64,000 bases of DNA from Clostridiales bacterium (lineage in GTDB: Bacteria; Bacillota; Clostridia; Saccharofermentanales; Saccharofermentanaceae): positions 426,394 to 490,393 of the forward strand of contig JAFVDI010000031.1 of the NCBI GenBank assembly GCA_017478485.1, written 5' to 3'. Of the stretch, positions 33,340-41,661 are shown piece after piece; the first letter of the stretch is position 1, and the number at the start of each line of letters is the position of its first letter. The notes under the pieces were generated by a model that ran no database searches, had not been told where the DNA came from, and was given only the letters and a program-made list of their open reading frames with translations. A program made the position numbers and the translations under genes.

Positions 33340-33478
33340 GTTGAAAAGAAGAACATTCCGTTTCTCACCTCAAGCGCCTGAGGGCTGTAAAGAGGTTAAT
33401 AGTTTTAAACCTATAGAGGGTTGCCTTATCTTAAGGCAGGGCTGTAATGAGAGAACGGATTATATCCGTTCTTTTTTT
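33340..33478 (+). promoter_or_regulatory. infC leader with attenuator (L20-type leader)
   Basis: A leader of about 140 nt ends in a strong terminator stem, AGAACGGAT with ATCCGTTCT (33452-33472), followed by seven T. A leader of this kind ahead of infC-rpmI-rplT is the known arrangement in which L20 binds the leader and triggers premature termination. The leader contains an internal GCCTTA/TAAGGC hairpin and two GGGCTGTAA copies. L20 control is inferred from this arrangement. Confidence 0.7.
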
Positions 33479-33521
33479 ATGACATTAGGAAATATCGACA
33501 TTTAAACGGGAGGTGATTACT

Positions 33522-34046
33522 ATCTCAAAGGCTAACGAGAATCAGTTGATCAACGATTCGATCAAATTCGCGCAGGTCCGCCTTATTGACGCAGAAGGCA
33601 ACATGATCGGTGTTGTACCGCTCGAAGAGGCAAAGAGCCGCGCTGAGGAAGCGGAACTCGATCTGGTCTGCATTTCGCCCAATCCTGAGAACCCTGTATG
33701 CAGGATCATGGATTACAAGAAATTCCTTTTCGAGAAGGGAAAGAAAGAGAAAGAAGCGAAGAAGAAGCAGAAGGAAACTGAGCTCAAGGAGATCGGCTTA
33801 AAGCTTACTACCGACGTTCACGATATCGAAGTCAAGCGCAAGGCTGTCATCAAGTTCCTGAGCAACGGAGACAGAGTAAAGGTCAACATAAGATTCAGAG
33901 GCCGTGAGATGGCTTTCCAGAATAAAGGCTTCGAGGTCATGACGGAATTCGCCAAGGGCGTCGAAGAATACGGTTCGATCGACAAACAGCCAAAGATAGA
34001 GGGCAGGAACATGGTAATGTACCTGTCGCCGGCAAAGAAAAAATAA
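33522..34046 (+). CDS. infC: Translation initiation factor IF-3
   Basis: Ensures start-codon fidelity and subunit dissociation. The N-terminal domain is NDSIKFAQVRLIDAEGNMIG to AEEAELDLVCISPNPENPVC, a basic linker KKEKEAKKKQK follows, then the C-terminal domain with KGFEVM and MYLSPAKKK. No ATG, GTG or TTG is sensibly placed: an in-frame GTG at 33513 lies inside the GGGAGGTGA ribosome site. ATC at 33522 is 8 nt after GGAGG and gives a start resembling Bacillus IF3. Rare start codons (AUU, AUC, AUA) are typical of infC and allow IF3 autoregulation. Confidence 0.92.
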   Translation: MSKANENQLINDSIKFAQVRLIDAEGNMIGVVPLEEAKSRAEEAELDLVCISPNPENPVCRIMDYKKFLFEKGKKEKEAKKKQKETELKEIGLKLTTDVHDIEVKRKAVIKFLSNGDRVKVNIRFRGREMAFQNKGFEVMTEFAKGVEEYGSIDKQPKIEGRNMVMYLSPAKKK

Positions 34047-34063
34047 CCAGGAGGATAAGAAAA

Positions 34064-34261
34064 ATGCCTAAGCAGAAAACACACAGTTCTTCTAAGAAGA
34101 GATTTAAGGTGACAGGTTCCGGCAAGGTCCTTCACAAGCAGGCGTTCAGAAGCCACATTCTTAGTAAGAGACCTACAAAGAGAATGAGACATCTCAGACA
34201 CAGCGAGGTCGCATCTGACGCTAATGCAAGAATCATCAAGAAGATGATTCCTTACGCTTAA
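34064..34261 (+). CDS. rpmI: 50S ribosomal protein L35
   Basis: A 65-residue basic protein: MPKQKTHSSSKKRFKVTGSG and SHILSKRPTKRMRHLR are diagnostic. Second gene of the infC operon, with AGGAGGATAAG before the ATG. Confidence 0.97.
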   Translation: MPKQKTHSSSKKRFKVTGSGKVLHKQAFRSHILSKRPTKRMRHLRHSEVASDANARIIKKMIPYA

Positions 34262-34282
34262 TTCGATTAGGAGGACAATGAC

Positions 34283-34639
34283 ATGTCAAGAGTTAAAAGA
34301 GGAATCCGTACAAGGGCTCGTCATCATAAGATACTTAAGGCTGCAAAGGGCTACTGGGGCCACAAGAGCAAGCTCTTTAAGGTAGCTAACCAGCAGGTTC
34401 TCAAGTCCGGCAACTATGCTTACCGTGACAGAAGAAACAAGAAGAGAGACTTCAGAAGACTTTGGATCGTTCGTATCAACGCAGCATGCCGTCTCAACGA
34501 TATGAGCTATTCCAGATTCATGAACGGCCTTAAGAAGGCTGGCATCGAGCTCGATCGTAAGGTTCTTTCCGACATCGCTATCTCTGATGCAGCAAGCTTC
34601 ACTTCTCTCGTAGAGAAGGCTAAGGCAGCTCTCGCTTGA
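34283..34639 (+). CDS. rplT: 50S ribosomal protein L20
   Basis: An early 50S assembly protein of 118 residues and, in Bacillota, repressor of its own operon. Diagnostic segments are [37 protein letters not shown] and [20 protein letters not shown]. Last gene of the operon; the C-terminal domain that binds 23S rRNA and leader mRNA is complete. Confidence 0.97.
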   Translation: MSRVKRGIRTRARHHKILKAAKGYWGHKSKLFKVANQQVLKSGNYAYRDRRNKKRDFRRLWIVRINAACRLNDMSYSRFMNGLKKAGIELDRKVLSDIAISDAASFTSLVEKAKAALA

Positions 34640-34666
34640 TCTCAGATACTGATTAAGATTTAAATG

Positions 34667-34691
34667 GGCGCGGGAATTTCCCGCGCCTTTT
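34667..34691 (+). terminator. Terminator of the infC operon
   Basis: A 9-bp stem (GGCGCGGGA with TCCCGCGCC) has a tight loop and is followed by TTTT. Confidence 0.9.
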
Positions 34692-34764
34692 AAATTCTTG
34701 CCAAAGCCGGCTTAGTATTTTATGATTTTTCTAGACATCTTACAGGTCCGAAGGGAGACAGATT

Positions 34765-35457
34765 ATGTTTTGCAAGCATTGCGGATGCGAGATACTCAAT
34801 GATTCACTGTTCTGTGAGAATTGCGGCGCCAAGGTCGAAAACGTGCCGTCAGCACCTCAGCCGGCAGCCCCGGCCCAACCGGCTGCGCCCGCCCAGCAGG
34901 CAGCGCCTGTTCAGGAAGTGCCTCCGATGCAGCAGTCAGTTCCTTATGCAGCTCCCGTGATGCCCGAATTTCAAGCGATCCCGGTAACTCCGGTATATCC
35001 GCCGAGTTCAATTTATGCGCGTAATGCCGCTGAAGCGCTGCAGGCACAGCAGGCTATGATGCAGCAGTCCCAGTTTGCTCCTGTTGCCCAGCCTGCATAT
35101 CCGCAGTATGCACCAGTTTCTTCTTTGCAGCCGTATCAACAGCCTGTCTATACGCAGCCGCTTCCGGGCGTTCTTTACGATCCGAACGGAGAACCTGCAG
35201 GAAGCAGGATCTTCCTTAAGATACTCAGGATCGCAGGCGGTATCACTTCAGGAATATACACTTTAATGTTCCTGTTTTCTTTGCTGGCCGATAATTCGGA
35301 TAAAGCTGCCGCATATTTCTTTTTGCTGTCTTACAGCGTGTTCGTGCTTATCTTTTCGCTCTGCAGAAAAAAGATCGGAAAGGGTGCATTCATCGCACTT
35401 ACCATTCCTCTTGCAGTAATGCTGTTTTTGTTCAGAAATGTCATAGGAATTAACTGA
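34765..35457 (+). CDS. Zinc-ribbon membrane protein with Pro/Ala/Gln-rich linker
   Basis: Function unknown. A double-Cys zinc ribbon at the N-terminus (CKHCGCEI...CENCGAK, residues 3-22), a low-complexity Pro/Ala/Gln/Tyr linker (about 28-140), and two to three membrane spans at the C-terminus (IAGGITSGIYTLMFLFSLL, AAYFFLLSYSVFVLIFSL, IALTIPLAVMLFLF). This layout is common in Clostridia for small membrane proteins of unclear role. The next gene begins 7 bp after its stop. Confidence 0.75.
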   Translation: MFCKHCGCEILNDSLFCENCGAKVENVPSAPQPAAPAQPAAPAQQAAPVQEVPPMQQSVPYAAPVMPEFQAIPVTPVYPPSSIYARNAAEALQAQQAMMQQSQFAPVAQPAYPQYAPVSSLQPYQQPVYTQPLPGVLYDPNGEPAGSRIFLKILRIAGGITSGIYTLMFLFSLLADNSDKAAAYFFLLSYSVFVLIFSLCRKKIGKGAFIALTIPLAVMLFLFRNVIGIN

Positions 35458-35464
35458 TCTGCCT

Positions 35465-36238
35465 ATGCAGCCCATAACCAGCCGTGACAATGCAAAGGTA
35501 AAGCGTCTTGCGTCTCTTCACAAACGTGAGAATGCAAGGCGTGAGGGACTCGTCTTTCTCGAAGGTGAGAGGCTCTGTACCGATGCGTTCGGTTCTGGAA
35601 TCATACCTTCTGAAGTCGTAATCACGGAAAAGAACATTCCCTGGGCTGAAAAATATGCGGGCGGTGCAGAGATCACTTTGCTAAGTGATGACTGCTTTAA
35701 AAAGATCGCAGCTACCGTAAATCCGCAGGGCATCGCATGTATAGTGGAGCAGCCTGTCCTCGAAAAGGAGATCCCGTTCAGGGGTGACGGAAACGATATT
35801 TTCGCGGTGCTCGAAGACATTCAGGACCCTGGGAATCTCGGAACGATAATAAGGACGTCGGATGCGTTTGATTTCACTGCCGTCATTATGTCGCCTTCGA
35901 CCTGTGATCCCTTTAATGAAAAGACCCTAAGGTCATCCATGGGCTCCGTCTGGCATCTGCCGCTCGTGACCTGCACTATGGAAGATGCTTTTGCTTTTTT
36001 TGCAAAGAACGGGATCGATTCACTTGCCATGCACCTTAAGGGAGAGGACCTCAAAGAGGCTGACATAAAGCTCCCTGCGGCATATCTCATAGGCAACGAA
36101 GGACGCGGGCTGACTGATGAAACATCAGCTAAATGCACGCGCCTGGTCAAGATCCCCATGCCCGGCAAAGCCGAATCTTTAAATGCAGCGGCGGCATCTG
36201 CCATTACCGGATATGTGCTGTCTTCAAAGCGCAGATAA
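35465..36238 (+). CDS. SpoU/TrmH-family RNA 2'-O-methyltransferase
   Basis: Methylates ribose 2'-OH in rRNA or tRNA using SAM. The N-terminal substrate-binding domain starts TSRDNAKVKRLASLHKRENA and FLEGERLCTDA. The C-terminal knot has EDIQDPGNLGTIIRTSDAF (motif 1), LIGNEGRGLTDE (motif 2) and KIPMPGKAESLNAAAASAI (motif 3). All three SpoU motifs are intact. In many Clostridia this gene lies near pheS-pheT or rplT, as here. The exact RNA target is not inferable. Confidence 0.92.
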   Translation: MQPITSRDNAKVKRLASLHKRENARREGLVFLEGERLCTDAFGSGIIPSEVVITEKNIPWAEKYAGGAEITLLSDDCFKKIAATVNPQGIACIVEQPVLEKEIPFRGDGNDIFAVLEDIQDPGNLGTIIRTSDAFDFTAVIMSPSTCDPFNEKTLRSSMGSVWHLPLVTCTMEDAFAFFAKNGIDSLAMHLKGEDLKEADIKLPAAYLIGNEGRGLTDETSAKCTRLVKIPMPGKAESLNAAAASAITGYVLSSKRR

Positions 36239-36276
36239 CGATTTTCCTTTAACAGATTAAACAATTTGATAAAAAC

Positions 36277-36302
36277 AAAGACCTCGAAAAAGGTCTTTTT
36301 GT
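36277..36302 (+). terminator. Terminator after the RNA methyltransferase gene
   Basis: The stem AAAGACCT with AGGTCTTT is followed by further T and a GTTGT tail. Confidence 0.8.
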
Positions 36303-36360
36303 TGTAAATATTGAAATTTGCGGTACATTACCCGCGTACTCTGATTTTTATAATTAAAAA

Positions 36361-36369
36361 TGCTATAAT
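36361..36369 (+). promoter_or_regulatory. Extended -10 promoter for the aconitase gene
   Basis: TGCTATAAT has the TGn extension of a -10 box; no good -35 is seen. It lies 30 bp before the start codon. Confidence 0.55.
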
Positions 36370-36399
36370 TGCAAGGCTAAAAGAAGGAGGATTATTTCC

Positions 36400-38337
36400 A
36401 TGGGTATGACAATTTCACAGAAGATCATCAAAGATCACCTTTTATCCGGTGAGATGAAGGCAGGCGAGGAGATCTCAATCAGGATCGACCAGACGCTTAC
36501 GCAGGATTCTACGGGTACCATGGCATACCTCCAGTTCGAGGCCATCGGTGTTGACCGCGTTAAGACAAAGCTCTCAGTTGCTTATATCGATCACAACATG
36601 CTTCAGACAGGCTTTGAGAACGCTGATGACCACAAGTACATTCAGACAGTTACTGCAAAGCACGGCATCAGATTCAGCCGTCCCGGTAACGGCGTTTGCC
36701 ACCAGGTTCATGTTGAGCGTTTCGGTATCCCGGGACAGACACTTCTCGGTTCTGACTCCCATACTCCTACATGCGGCGGTATCGGCATGCTCGCTATCGG
36801 AGCAGGCGGACTTGACGTAGCAGTAGCAATGGGTGGCGGTCCTTACTACATCACAATGCCTAAAATGGTCCGTGTAACTCTCAAGAACAAGCTCGGCAAC
36901 TGGGCAACTGCAAAGGACATCATCCTCGAAGTTCTCCGCATCATGACCGTTAAGGGCGGTGTAGGCAAGATCATCGAGTATGCAGGCGACGGCGTTAAGA
37001 CACTGTCAGTTCCTGAGCGTGCAACCATCACAAACATGGGCGCCGAGCTCGGCGCAACGACTTCCATCTTCCCCTCTGATGAGGTTACAAGAGCTTTCCT
37101 TAAGGCTCAGGACAGGGAAGATGCATGGTCCGAGATCAAGGCTGATGAGGATGCTGTTTACGACGAGGAGATCGAGATCGACCTCGCAACACTCAGACCT
37201 CTCATCGCAAAGCCTCACATGCCTGACCAGGTAGTTTCCATCAAGGAAGTCGCAGGCCTCAAGGTCGACCAGTGCTGCATCGGTTCCTGCACCAACTCAT
37301 CACTTTACGACATGCTCAAGGTAGCAGCCATCCTCAAGGGCCACACTGTAGCTCCTGACGTATCTCTCGTTATCGCTCCCGGCTCCAAGCAGGTACTCAA
37401 CATGCTCGCTGAAAACGGAGCTCTTTCCGACATGATCGCTGCAGGCGCAAGGATCATCGAGTGCGGATGCGGACCCTGCATCGGTATGGGCCAGTCTCCT
37501 AAGACAAATGCCGTATCACTGCGTACAAACAACAGAAACTTCTATGGAAGATCAGGAACAAAGTCTGCTTCCATCTATCTTGTAAGCCCTGAGGTTGCTG
37601 CTGTTGCAGCCATCACAGGCGTTGTCACAGACCCCGCTGATTTCGGTGAACCTCCGGTAGTCGAGATGCCCGAGAACTTCATGGTCAACGACAACATGGT
37701 CATCATGCCCGCTGAATCCAGCAGTGATGTTGAGGTCGTAAGAGGCCCGAACATCAAGCCTTTCCCGGTAAATACAAAGCTTGGCGAAGAAGTGGACGGA
37801 AAGGTGTTGATCAAGCTTGAGGACAACATCACCACAGACCACATCATGCCTTCGAACTCCAAGCTTCTGCCTTACAGAAGTAACGTTCCTTACCTTGCAG
37901 ACTTCTGCCTCACACCTTGTGATGAGGAGTTCCCTAAGAGAGCAAAGGAGAACAACGGCGGATTTATCGTAGGCGGTGAGAACTACGGTCAGGGCTCTTC
38001 ACGTGAGCATGCAGCTCTCGCACCTCTCCAGCTCGGAGTAAAGGGCGTTATCGCGCTCTCATTTGCAAGGATCCACATGGCTAACCTCATCAACAACGGT
38101 ATCCTGCCTCTTGTTTTCAATGATAAGGCTGATTACGACAAGCTCGGTCTGTTAGACGAACTCGAGATCAAGGACGCAAGGAATCAGGTCATGGCTGCAA
38201 AGGAAGGCAAGCCCGTCATCGTTACAAACAAGACTCAGGGCTACGATTTCGCAACTACGCTCAGCATCTCCGACAGACAGTGCGGTATGCTCCTCGCTGG
38301 CGGACTTCTGAACTTCACGAGAGAGCAGCACGCATAA
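36400..38337 (+). CDS. acnA: Aconitate hydratase
   Basis: Interconverts citrate and isocitrate through a 4Fe-4S cluster. Of 645 residues, the three cluster Cys lie in CCIGSCTNSS and ECGCGPCIGMGQ, substrate-binding blocks in GSDSHTPTCGGIGMLAIGAG, and the swivel-domain Arg in ENYGQGSSREHAALAPLQLG. It resembles the compact bacterial/mitochondrial-type aconitases found in Clostridia. It is followed by citrate synthase, 51 bp downstream, so the pair forms the oxidative arm to 2-oxoglutarate for glutamate synthesis. No isocitrate dehydrogenase gene is in the window. Confidence 0.95.
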   Translation: MGMTISQKIIKDHLLSGEMKAGEEISIRIDQTLTQDSTGTMAYLQFEAIGVDRVKTKLSVAYIDHNMLQTGFENADDHKYIQTVTAKHGIRFSRPGNGVCHQVHVERFGIPGQTLLGSDSHTPTCGGIGMLAIGAGGLDVAVAMGGGPYYITMPKMVRVTLKNKLGNWATAKDIILEVLRIMTVKGGVGKIIEYAGDGVKTLSVPERATITNMGAELGATTSIFPSDEVTRAFLKAQDREDAWSEIKADEDAVYDEEIEIDLATLRPLIAKPHMPDQVVSIKEVAGLKVDQCCIGSCTNSSLYDMLKVAAILKGHTVAPDVSLVIAPGSKQVLNMLAENGALSDMIAAGARIIECGCGPCIGMGQSPKTNAVSLRTNNRNFYGRSGTKSASIYLVSPEVAAVAAITGVVTDPADFGEPPVVEMPENFMVNDNMVIMPAESSSDVEVVRGPNIKPFPVNTKLGEEVDGKVLIKLEDNITTDHIMPSNSKLLPYRSNVPYLADFCLTPCDEEFPKRAKENNGGFIVGGENYGQGSSREHAALAPLQLGVKGVIALSFARIHMANLINNGILPLVFNDKADYDKLGLLDELEIKDARNQVMAAKEGKPVIVTNKTQGYDFATTLSISDRQCGMLLAGGLLNFTREQHA

Positions 38338-38388
38338 GAGTCATTTCTCAAACAGCAACACCGGTATAGCCGGACAGGATGTGATCAT

Positions 38389-39744
38389 ATGAATCAGGAA
38401 CAGAAAGAACAGCTTATAAATAAGATCGCCGATATCGCGAGCGTCAAATCGCATATCAATCCCGATCTGTATACGAAATATAACGTTAAGCGCGGCCTGC
38501 GCAACAACGACGGTACAGGCGTGCTCGTAGGCCTTACAGAGGTCGGCGAGGTCATGAGCTACATCGTTGACGATGCCGACAGGATCCCGGTTGAAGGAAA
38601 GCTCTTTTATCAGGGCTATGAGATCTCTGATCTCGTTAACGGTTTCTTCCCGCAGAAGAGATTCGGTTTTGAAGAGATCGCATTCCTTCTGCTTACAGGC
38701 GACCTTCCCACTAAGGAAGCACTTGCAGACTTCAACGATCTTCTCTCAAGCGTAAGAAGGCTTCCCGAGAACTTCACCGAGGATATGATCATGAAGGCTC
38801 CGTCTCCGGACATCATGAACAAGCTCGCAAGATCCGTTCTCGCGCTTTACTCGTATGACGATAATCCTGATGCGACAGACATCCCGAATGTCGTCAGACA
38901 GTGCACGGAACTTATCGCAAGATTCCCGGTCCTTATCGCTTATGCGTACATGGCAAGAAGACACTATATTGAGCACCACAGCCTTTATATCCACGATCCG
39001 AAGCCCGAGTACAACACTGCCGAGAACATCCTTTATCTGATGCGTGCCGACGGAAAGTTCACCGAGCTTGAAGCAAGGATCCTGGATCTCATGCTCGTGC
39101 TCCACGCTGAGCACGGCGGCGGCAACAACTCCACTTTTGTTACACATGCGGTATCTTCCACAGGTTCTGATACGTATGCCGTTATAGCAGCTGCCGTAGG
39201 CTCTCTCAAGGGACCTCAGCACGGCGGTGCATCCAACAAGGCATACGGCATGATGAAGGACTTAAGAGAGCATGTAAGCAACTGGGAGGACGAAGACCAG
39301 ATAAGGGCATACCTTACATCGATCCTCAAGAAAGAGGCGTTCGACCATTCGGGCCTGATCTACGGTATAGGACACGCAGTCTATACGCTTTCTGACCCGA
39401 GGACAGTCACTATCAGAAAGTATGCTGAGCTCCTTGCAAGAGAGACCGGCAATATGGATCTTTTCAATCTCTATCTGCGCGTCGAAAAGCTCGCACCTGA
39501 TGTATTCCACGAGGTAAAGAAGAACGATAAGATCGTCTGCGCAAATGTCGACTATTTTGCAGGACTCGTTTATTCAATGCTCGGAATCCCTCAGGAACTC
39601 TTTACTCCGCTTTTCGCATGCGGAAGAATAGCAGGCTGGAGCGCACACAGAATAGAAGAGCTCGTAAGCGGCGGCAGGATCATGCGTCCTGCGTTCAAGT
39701 GCGTCAACAAGAGAAGGCCCTACGTTCCGATGAACGAGAGATAA
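38389..39744 (+). CDS. gltA: Citrate synthase
   Basis: Condenses acetyl-CoA with oxaloacetate. Of 451 residues, catalytic His blocks are HAEHGGGNNSTFVTHAVSST and GIGHAVYTLSDPR, with GPQHGGASNKA and the late FAGLVYSMLGIPQELFTPLF and RIAGWSAHRIEE. The N-terminal extension of about 60 residues before RGLRNNDGTGVLVGLTEVG is normal for this Clostridia-type form. It probably shares a transcript with aconitase. Si- or Re-stereospecificity: the sequence is the ordinary Si-type family, not the homocitrate-like Re-type. Confidence 0.94.
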   Translation: MNQEQKEQLINKIADIASVKSHINPDLYTKYNVKRGLRNNDGTGVLVGLTEVGEVMSYIVDDADRIPVEGKLFYQGYEISDLVNGFFPQKRFGFEEIAFLLLTGDLPTKEALADFNDLLSSVRRLPENFTEDMIMKAPSPDIMNKLARSVLALYSYDDNPDATDIPNVVRQCTELIARFPVLIAYAYMARRHYIEHHSLYIHDPKPEYNTAENILYLMRADGKFTELEARILDLMLVLHAEHGGGNNSTFVTHAVSSTGSDTYAVIAAAVGSLKGPQHGGASNKAYGMMKDLREHVSNWEDEDQIRAYLTSILKKEAFDHSGLIYGIGHAVYTLSDPRTVTIRKYAELLARETGNMDLFNLYLRVEKLAPDVFHEVKKNDKIVCANVDYFAGLVYSMLGIPQELFTPLFACGRIAGWSAHRIEELVSGGRIMRPAFKCVNKRRPYVPMNER

Positions 39745-39754
39745 CTTAAAATGC

Positions 39755-39783
39755 TTGCGTCTGACTTAAACCTGTGGTAATAT
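39755..39783 (+). promoter_or_regulatory. Promoter for tRNA-Glu
   Basis: TTGCGT and TAATAT are separated by 17 bp, 19 bp before the mature tRNA. Confidence 0.65.
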
Positions 39784-39802
39784 ACACGGGCAAAAGTCAA
39801 AC

Positions 39803-39877
39803 GGCCCCATGGTCAAGTGGTTAAGACGGCGCCCTCTCACGGCGCAATCAGCGGTTCGAATCCGCTTGGGGTCACCA
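39803..39877 (+). tRNA. tRNA-Glu (CTC), CCA encoded
   Basis: 75 nt with the acceptor stem GGCCCCA/TGGGGTC, D arm TGGTCAAGTGGTTAAGACG, anticodon loop CTCTCAC, T arm GCGGTTCGAATCCGC, discriminator A and encoded CCA. A terminator follows 7 nt later. Confidence 0.95.
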
Positions 39878-39884
39878 GTATTCA

Positions 39885-39911
39885 AGAGCACCTGAGAGGT
39901 GCTCTTTTTTT
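39885..39911 (+). terminator. Terminator after tRNA-Glu
   Basis: The stem AGAGCACCT with AGGTGCTCT, loop GAG, is followed by T7. Confidence 0.9.
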
Positions 39912-39926
39912 GTGCGTGTGGATCAC

Positions 39927-39967
39927 TGTAAACTTCAGCGTAAACTTTTTCCTCTGATTTGTTTACG
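39927..39967. promoter_or_regulatory. Three GTAAAC/GTTTAC motifs, operator candidate for the xylan pair
   Basis: GTAAAC occurs at 39928 and 39940 in direct orientation and GTTTAC at 39961, giving the dyad CGTAAAC-N15-GTTTACG. The site lies about 30 bp before the -35 of the esterase/GH115 promoter, a position suited to an activator. The regulator is not in the window. Confidence 0.45.
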
Positions 39968-39995
39968 AAAATCTTTACAAGAGGTTTGAAAGCTT

Positions 39996-40023
39996 TTGTT
40001 TATAGTATGCAAAGCTGTATAAT
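39996..40023 (+). promoter_or_regulatory. Promoter for the xylan-utilisation pair
   Basis: TTGTTT and TATAAT are separated by 16 bp, 30 bp before the start codon at 40053. Confidence 0.6.
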
Positions 40024-40052
40024 CAGATCAAAACGAAAGGTTATGCCCGCTT

Positions 40053-41651
40053 ATGACTGATGTTAGAAAACTTATTCCCGCCGGGATCTTCGGAGACGGG
40101 ATGATACTCCAGAGAGACAAAGAATCACGCATTTTCGGTAAGGCTGACGGTGAAATCACCGTAACGCTCGAAAAGGACGGCAAGACAGAAGAATACAAGA
40201 CTTCAGCTGCAGGCGGCAAGTTCGTTTGTCCTCTCGGCATTCACGAAGCGGGAACCGGATATAAGCTGACCGTATCTTCCGGGACTGAATCTGTTACTTA
40301 TGAAGATGTCTGCTTCGGTGATGTTTACTATCTTTCAGGCCAGTCGAACATGGAGCTTCCCGTATACAGGACACTTGACGTTACTGAAGATGAAGTCAAA
40401 GCATCTGATTATCCTTATGTTAGACAGTATCTCCTTACGCCTGATTACAGGCTCGATCCTGCAAAGGAAGCTAACGTTCCCGATGCACCCTGGACAAAGG
40501 CATGCGGAAAGGAACTCATGGATTTCAGCGCAGTAGGATTTTTCGCTGCAAAGAGACTTTACGATAAGACAAAAATACCTGTGGGACTTGTTCATGCGGC
40601 ACAGGGCGGAGCATCCATCGAAGCCTGGATGCCTTTGGATCTGTTAGACGGATTCGGAAATTACAGAGAAGAAGCAAAGCCTTTCATGGGAGACGGTAAA
40701 GTCCAGGAATTCCTTAAGAATCAGGACATCACGCAGGCTGCGTGGGTAGACGCTTTAGGCGATGATCTCGGAAAGGGATTTGAGGATAAGATCCCCGAAA
40801 ACGCATCAGAGATCGAAGTGCCCTTTATTAGGAACACGAGTGACGGTGACGTCTTTTTCGGAAGCGTTTGGCTTTACCGTGAGTTCGAGCTTGAAGAAGG
40901 CGACATTAAAGGTGATGAGGCATTCCTTTATCTCGGCGAGATGGTCGATTCTGACATCACTTTCATAAACGGAAAAGAGGTTGGTACGACAGGTTATTGC
41001 TACCCGCCGAGAAAGTATCCTTTTGATGCAAAAGTATTAAAGCCGGGAAAGAATCTCATTGCAGTACGTCTTCTCGTAGAGCACGGCTGCGGCGCATTCC
41101 TGCCCGAACATCAGTACTATGTTTCCACCGGCAATAAGAAGATCGATCTCACAGGCAAATGGCAGTATAAGATCGGCACAAGGACAGATATCGAAAAGGA
41201 CAGATTCTTCATGGCACAGTGGATCCCGTCCGCATTGTTCCAGTCTTCGGTTCTTCCCGTAAAAGACATCGCGCTGAAGGGCATCTGGTGGTATCAGGGT
41301 GAATCCAATGCGAACGATCCCAGACGCTACGATGAGAAGTTCAAAGCAATGGTATTAAAGTTCAGGGAAGTCTTTAATGACGACCTTCCCGTTATCTGCA
41401 CGGTAATGGCTGATTTCGACGATCCTTCAAACGGCAAGAACGGTGATATCGCGACAGGATTCCCCGATGACGGACTCACTATCCAGGACGGATGGAAGAC
41501 TGTTCAGGAAATGCAGCTCAATGCGCCGGAGATGGTTCCTTTGTGTGCATCAGTAAGCGCAAAAGATCTGTCTGAACCGTTTGAACTGCATCCGCAGAAT
41601 AAGAGCATATTGGGCGCAAGATTTGCCGAGAAAGCAATGCTTTGGATTTGA
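40053..41651 (+). CDS. SASA-family acetylesterase (sialate O-acetylesterase-like)
   Basis: A 532-residue serine esterase removing O-acetyl groups from carbohydrates. The nucleophile block is YYLSGQSNMELPVYRT and the second conserved block is GIWWYQGESNANDPRRYDEKF; a beta-sandwich insertion (SVWLYREFELEEG, INGKEVGTTGYCYPPRKYPF) lies between them. No signal peptide is present, so it acts in the cytoplasm on imported oligosaccharides. Although the family is named for sialate, pairing with GH115 ten bases downstream indicates acetylated glucurono-xylo-oligosaccharides as the substrate (inference). Confidence 0.87.
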   Translation: MTDVRKLIPAGIFGDGMILQRDKESRIFGKADGEITVTLEKDGKTEEYKTSAAGGKFVCPLGIHEAGTGYKLTVSSGTESVTYEDVCFGDVYYLSGQSNMELPVYRTLDVTEDEVKASDYPYVRQYLLTPDYRLDPAKEANVPDAPWTKACGKELMDFSAVGFFAAKRLYDKTKIPVGLVHAAQGGASIEAWMPLDLLDGFGNYREEAKPFMGDGKVQEFLKNQDITQAAWVDALGDDLGKGFEDKIPENASEIEVPFIRNTSDGDVFFGSVWLYREFELEEGDIKGDEAFLYLGEMVDSDITFINGKEVGTTGYCYPPRKYPFDAKVLKPGKNLIAVRLLVEHGCGAFLPEHQYYVSTGNKKIDLTGKWQYKIGTRTDIEKDRFFMAQWIPSALFQSSVLPVKDIALKGIWWYQGESNANDPRRYDEKFKAMVLKFREVFNDDLPVICTVMADFDDPSNGKNGDIATGFPDDGLTIQDGWKTVQEMQLNAPEMVPLCASVSAKDLSEPFELHPQNKSILGARFAEKAMLWI

Positions 41652-41661
41652 GAGGTAGGAT

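Noticed and set aside
33513..33521. GTG start for infC at 33513
   Set aside because: The GTG is part of the GGGAGGTGA ribosome site, so it cannot be used with that site; ATC at 33522 has proper spacing.
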